DNA of 64,000 nt from Leptospirales bacterium (lineage in GTDB: Bacteria > Spirochaetota > Leptospiria > Leptospirales > Leptonemataceae): contig JAIBBM010000015.1 in NCBI GenBank assembly GCA_019694685.1, forward strand, positions 1-64,000, in the 5' to 3' direction. Of the stretch, positions 62,635-64,000 are shown in pieces. The notes under the pieces were generated by a model that was not told the origin of the DNA, did no database searches, and saw only the letters and a list, made by a program, of their open reading frames with translations. A program made the translations under genes and the position numbers. Each line of letters begins with the position of its first letter. Position 1 is the first letter of the stretch.

Positions 62635-64000
62635 TCATTCTGTGCGGTCGGATTTCAGATATTCAAGAAGAGCCCGAATATCGGGGCCGGGGGAGAAACG
62701 ATTTTCGAGGTAATCCAGAGTCTTCTGGCGCCAGTCGGGGAGCTCCAGGTTGTGCCTGGAAACGAAAAGCCTTCTGATCGGACGAAGCGAGTCCAGTTCG
62801 ACGTATCTGTCCTGTGCATCCTGTGATATAATACTGGCCACTTCCCCTTCGCTGCCATAGGTTTTGTGAAGATAAGGCATGAGCTCGTCGAGCCAGATCA
62901 GACCGCGGTTGTTTCTTTCCACGTAGTCGATTGCCTTTTGCGCTCTGGCCGGAATTGCTGCGTGCTTAGCCTTCGCACCAGAAGCATCCGTTGTATTCTT
63001 TGATTTGTCCGATTTTCTTCTTCCAAATTCACCAAACCCCAGAAGTTTCAAAATCCAGTTTGTAAGTCTTTCAATCCATCCAACGGACTTAGGCTTTTGT
63101 ACTTTTTGAGTGTGATCTTCCCATTCGCGAATGGCGCGAGATAGTTCCAGTTGATCATCCACAAGCTTCTTCGGGTCGCTTGATTTTACGCTGATTAGAA
63201 AATCATAAATCCCGCGCGGGTAGCCGTTTTCTTTGGCCACTGCGTGAAAGAATGTTCTTCTTTCCGGATTTTGCACAAATGCACCTGGTAGATTTGCTCT
63301 GAACAAAACAAACGATTGTTCATGCGGTCCACTTCCGCGTCGTTCGGTGAAGAATGCAAGTTCCGCGTTGGATTTCAGAATGCTCATCAATGCAGCTGCC
63401 GCAGCGCCTGTATCCGGAAACAGGGTGCGCGCGTCATCGGGCATGGATGACACTAGATCATGTGCATCCAGCAGGAGGGGATCAAAGCGATTGTTCAGCG
63501 AAGATATCAGCTTTTGCGCAACTCCTCCGAGTATCATTTCTCTTCTCATTCGCGTGGATAACACAAGCAACTCTATGATCCCTTTGAGCTCGCTTAGAAA
63601 TTCCCTTCCCCTGGGCCAATGCTCTTCGTCATAGAAAGAGGCGTGCGCCGAAATGATATGGATGAGTTCCATTGGATCGGCGTATTCCGCTCTCTGCGCG
63701 TCTTCGTCCATCCCGACGATGAGTATTGCCCTGCAGGCTTCGCAATAGAGATCATGGATATAATCCAGTTCAGAGCGTCCTGCGATTCCTGGCGCTGGAA
63801 TCGCAGGTGTGAGCACGTGAAACTCATCGGACAGTTGAGTCAGAATAGGACGCTGCATGCGATTGCGAAGGTATTCAGCAATGTCCGCGGGAGGTGGGTA
63901 ACTTTCCTCAAGAAACCCGTTTGCTTCCGGCTTTCGCGTCAAGAGATAGAAGATGCCCTGCTTGAGTTCCTTGAGAGGTTTGATGTCTTGATCCAGAAAG
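62635..64000 (-). CDS. Hypothetical protein, 5' end beyond window (partial)
   Basis: The frame ending at 62635 is open through the right edge of the window; upstream of the first possible start (TTG 63942) codons continue as QDIKPLKELKQGIFYLLTRK without a stop. The visible 455 residues are helical (PRGREFLSELKGIIELLVLS) with a lysine-rich linker near residue 315-330 and a short C-terminal domain with two copies of a W/D-rich segment. I do not recognise it. Cytosolic as far as visible. Confidence 0.75.
   Translation of the reverse strand, partial: FLDQDIKPLKELKQGIFYLLTRKPEANGFLEESYPPPADIAEYLRNRMQRPILTQLSDEFHVLTPAIPAPGIAGRSELDYIHDLYCEACRAILIVGMDEDAQRAEYADPMELIHIISAHASFYDEEHWPRGREFLSELKGIIELLVLSTRMRREMILGGVAQKLISSLNNRFDPLLLDAHDLVSSMPDDARTLFPDTGAAAAALMSILKSNAELAFFTERRGSGPHEQSFVLFRANLPGAFVQNPERRTFFHAVAKENGYPRGIYDFLISVKSSDPKKLVDDQLELSRAIREWEDHTQKVQKPKSVGWIERLTNWILKLLGFGEFGRRKSDKSKNTTDASGAKAKHAAIPARAQKAIDYVERNNRGLIWLDELMPYLHKTYGSEGEVASIISQDAQDRYVELDSLRPIRRLFVSRHNLELPDWRQKTLDYLENRFSPGPDIRALLEYLKSDRTE

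Noticed and set aside
1-64000. CRISPR array, tRNA, rRNA, insertion sequence or prophage
   Set aside because: No regularly spaced repeats, no tRNA-like cloverleaf that I could recognise and no transposase or integrase-like protein was found by reading; absence of tRNA should be confirmed by a dedicated scan.

Overview
This 64 kb window is a dense bacterial chromosome segment with about 60 protein genes, no rRNA or tRNA that I could recognise, no CRISPR array and no transposase. The best guess for the host is a spirochaete of the order Leptospirales (Leptospira, Leptonema or Turneriella type). The reasons are many secreted lipoproteins with relaxed lipoboxes, outer-membrane beta-barrels, signalling genes of the FIST, class III cyclase and EAL types, and a small gene near 55.4 kb that looks like the leptospiral family DUF1564. 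This is inference from gene content; no ribosomal marker is present.

Layout. 0-8.1 kb: a secreted protein with a duplicated cysteine pattern, HAD phosphatase and M23 peptidase, a rhodanese lipoprotein coupled to a class V aminotransferase, an EAL phosphodiesterase, a CxxC-rhodanese fusion, an RsmI-like methyltransferase and a GT9 glycosyltransferase. 8.1-15.6 kb: leftward operon of a degenerate tandem rhodanese, metG and a giant secreted peptidase-MA/propeller/barrel protein, then a sugar dehydrogenase and a CBS protein. 15.6-31.1 kb: a coiled-coil barrel protein, crotonase, a FIST sensor with a class III adenylate cyclase, a DUF4015 glycosidase-like protein, an ACT protein, lipoproteins, an MFS exporter, EamA and UspA. 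31.2-46.9 kb: two divergent beta-lactamase-fold genes, FMN reductase, purB, dinB, an HDAC-like gene, tldD/tldE, cyclophilin, a STAS protein and rmuC. 47-51.4 kb: an RnfD-like membrane protein with DUF2330, larC, and a fusion of a UPF0598 domain to a hotdog thioesterase. 51.3-62.6 kb: tmk, a membrane protein, trpE-trpG, the DUF1564-like gene, a serine hydrolase, a papain-like protease with four FN3 domains, an FAD oxidase, a UDP-glucuronate decarboxylase and an M50 protease. A gene truncated by the window edge follows.

Genes are packed tightly. Stop/start overlaps of four bases recur (at 1574, 2963, 5302, 13212, 37136, 38896, 41378 and 54769), so translational coupling is the norm. Most long intergenic space is missing; the only stretch over 300 bases is 25769-26089, which carries a promoter-like sequence.

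The most interesting hidden signal is not a gene. A near-palindromic word, GTAGGA-NN-TCCTAC and its partial forms, occurs about 15 times between 51.4 and 62.4 kb but only about 5 times in the 51 kb before. It lies in genes in at least three codon phases, so the DNA word and not the peptide seems to be what recurs. The same segment is poor in the word TTCGCG/CGCGAA, which is very common to the left. The two observations together suggest a segment with a different history or a different DNA-level function. Other candidates for new biology are the UPF0598-hotdog fusion, the split FIST/cyclase pair and the apparent non-ATG start of the RsmI-like gene.
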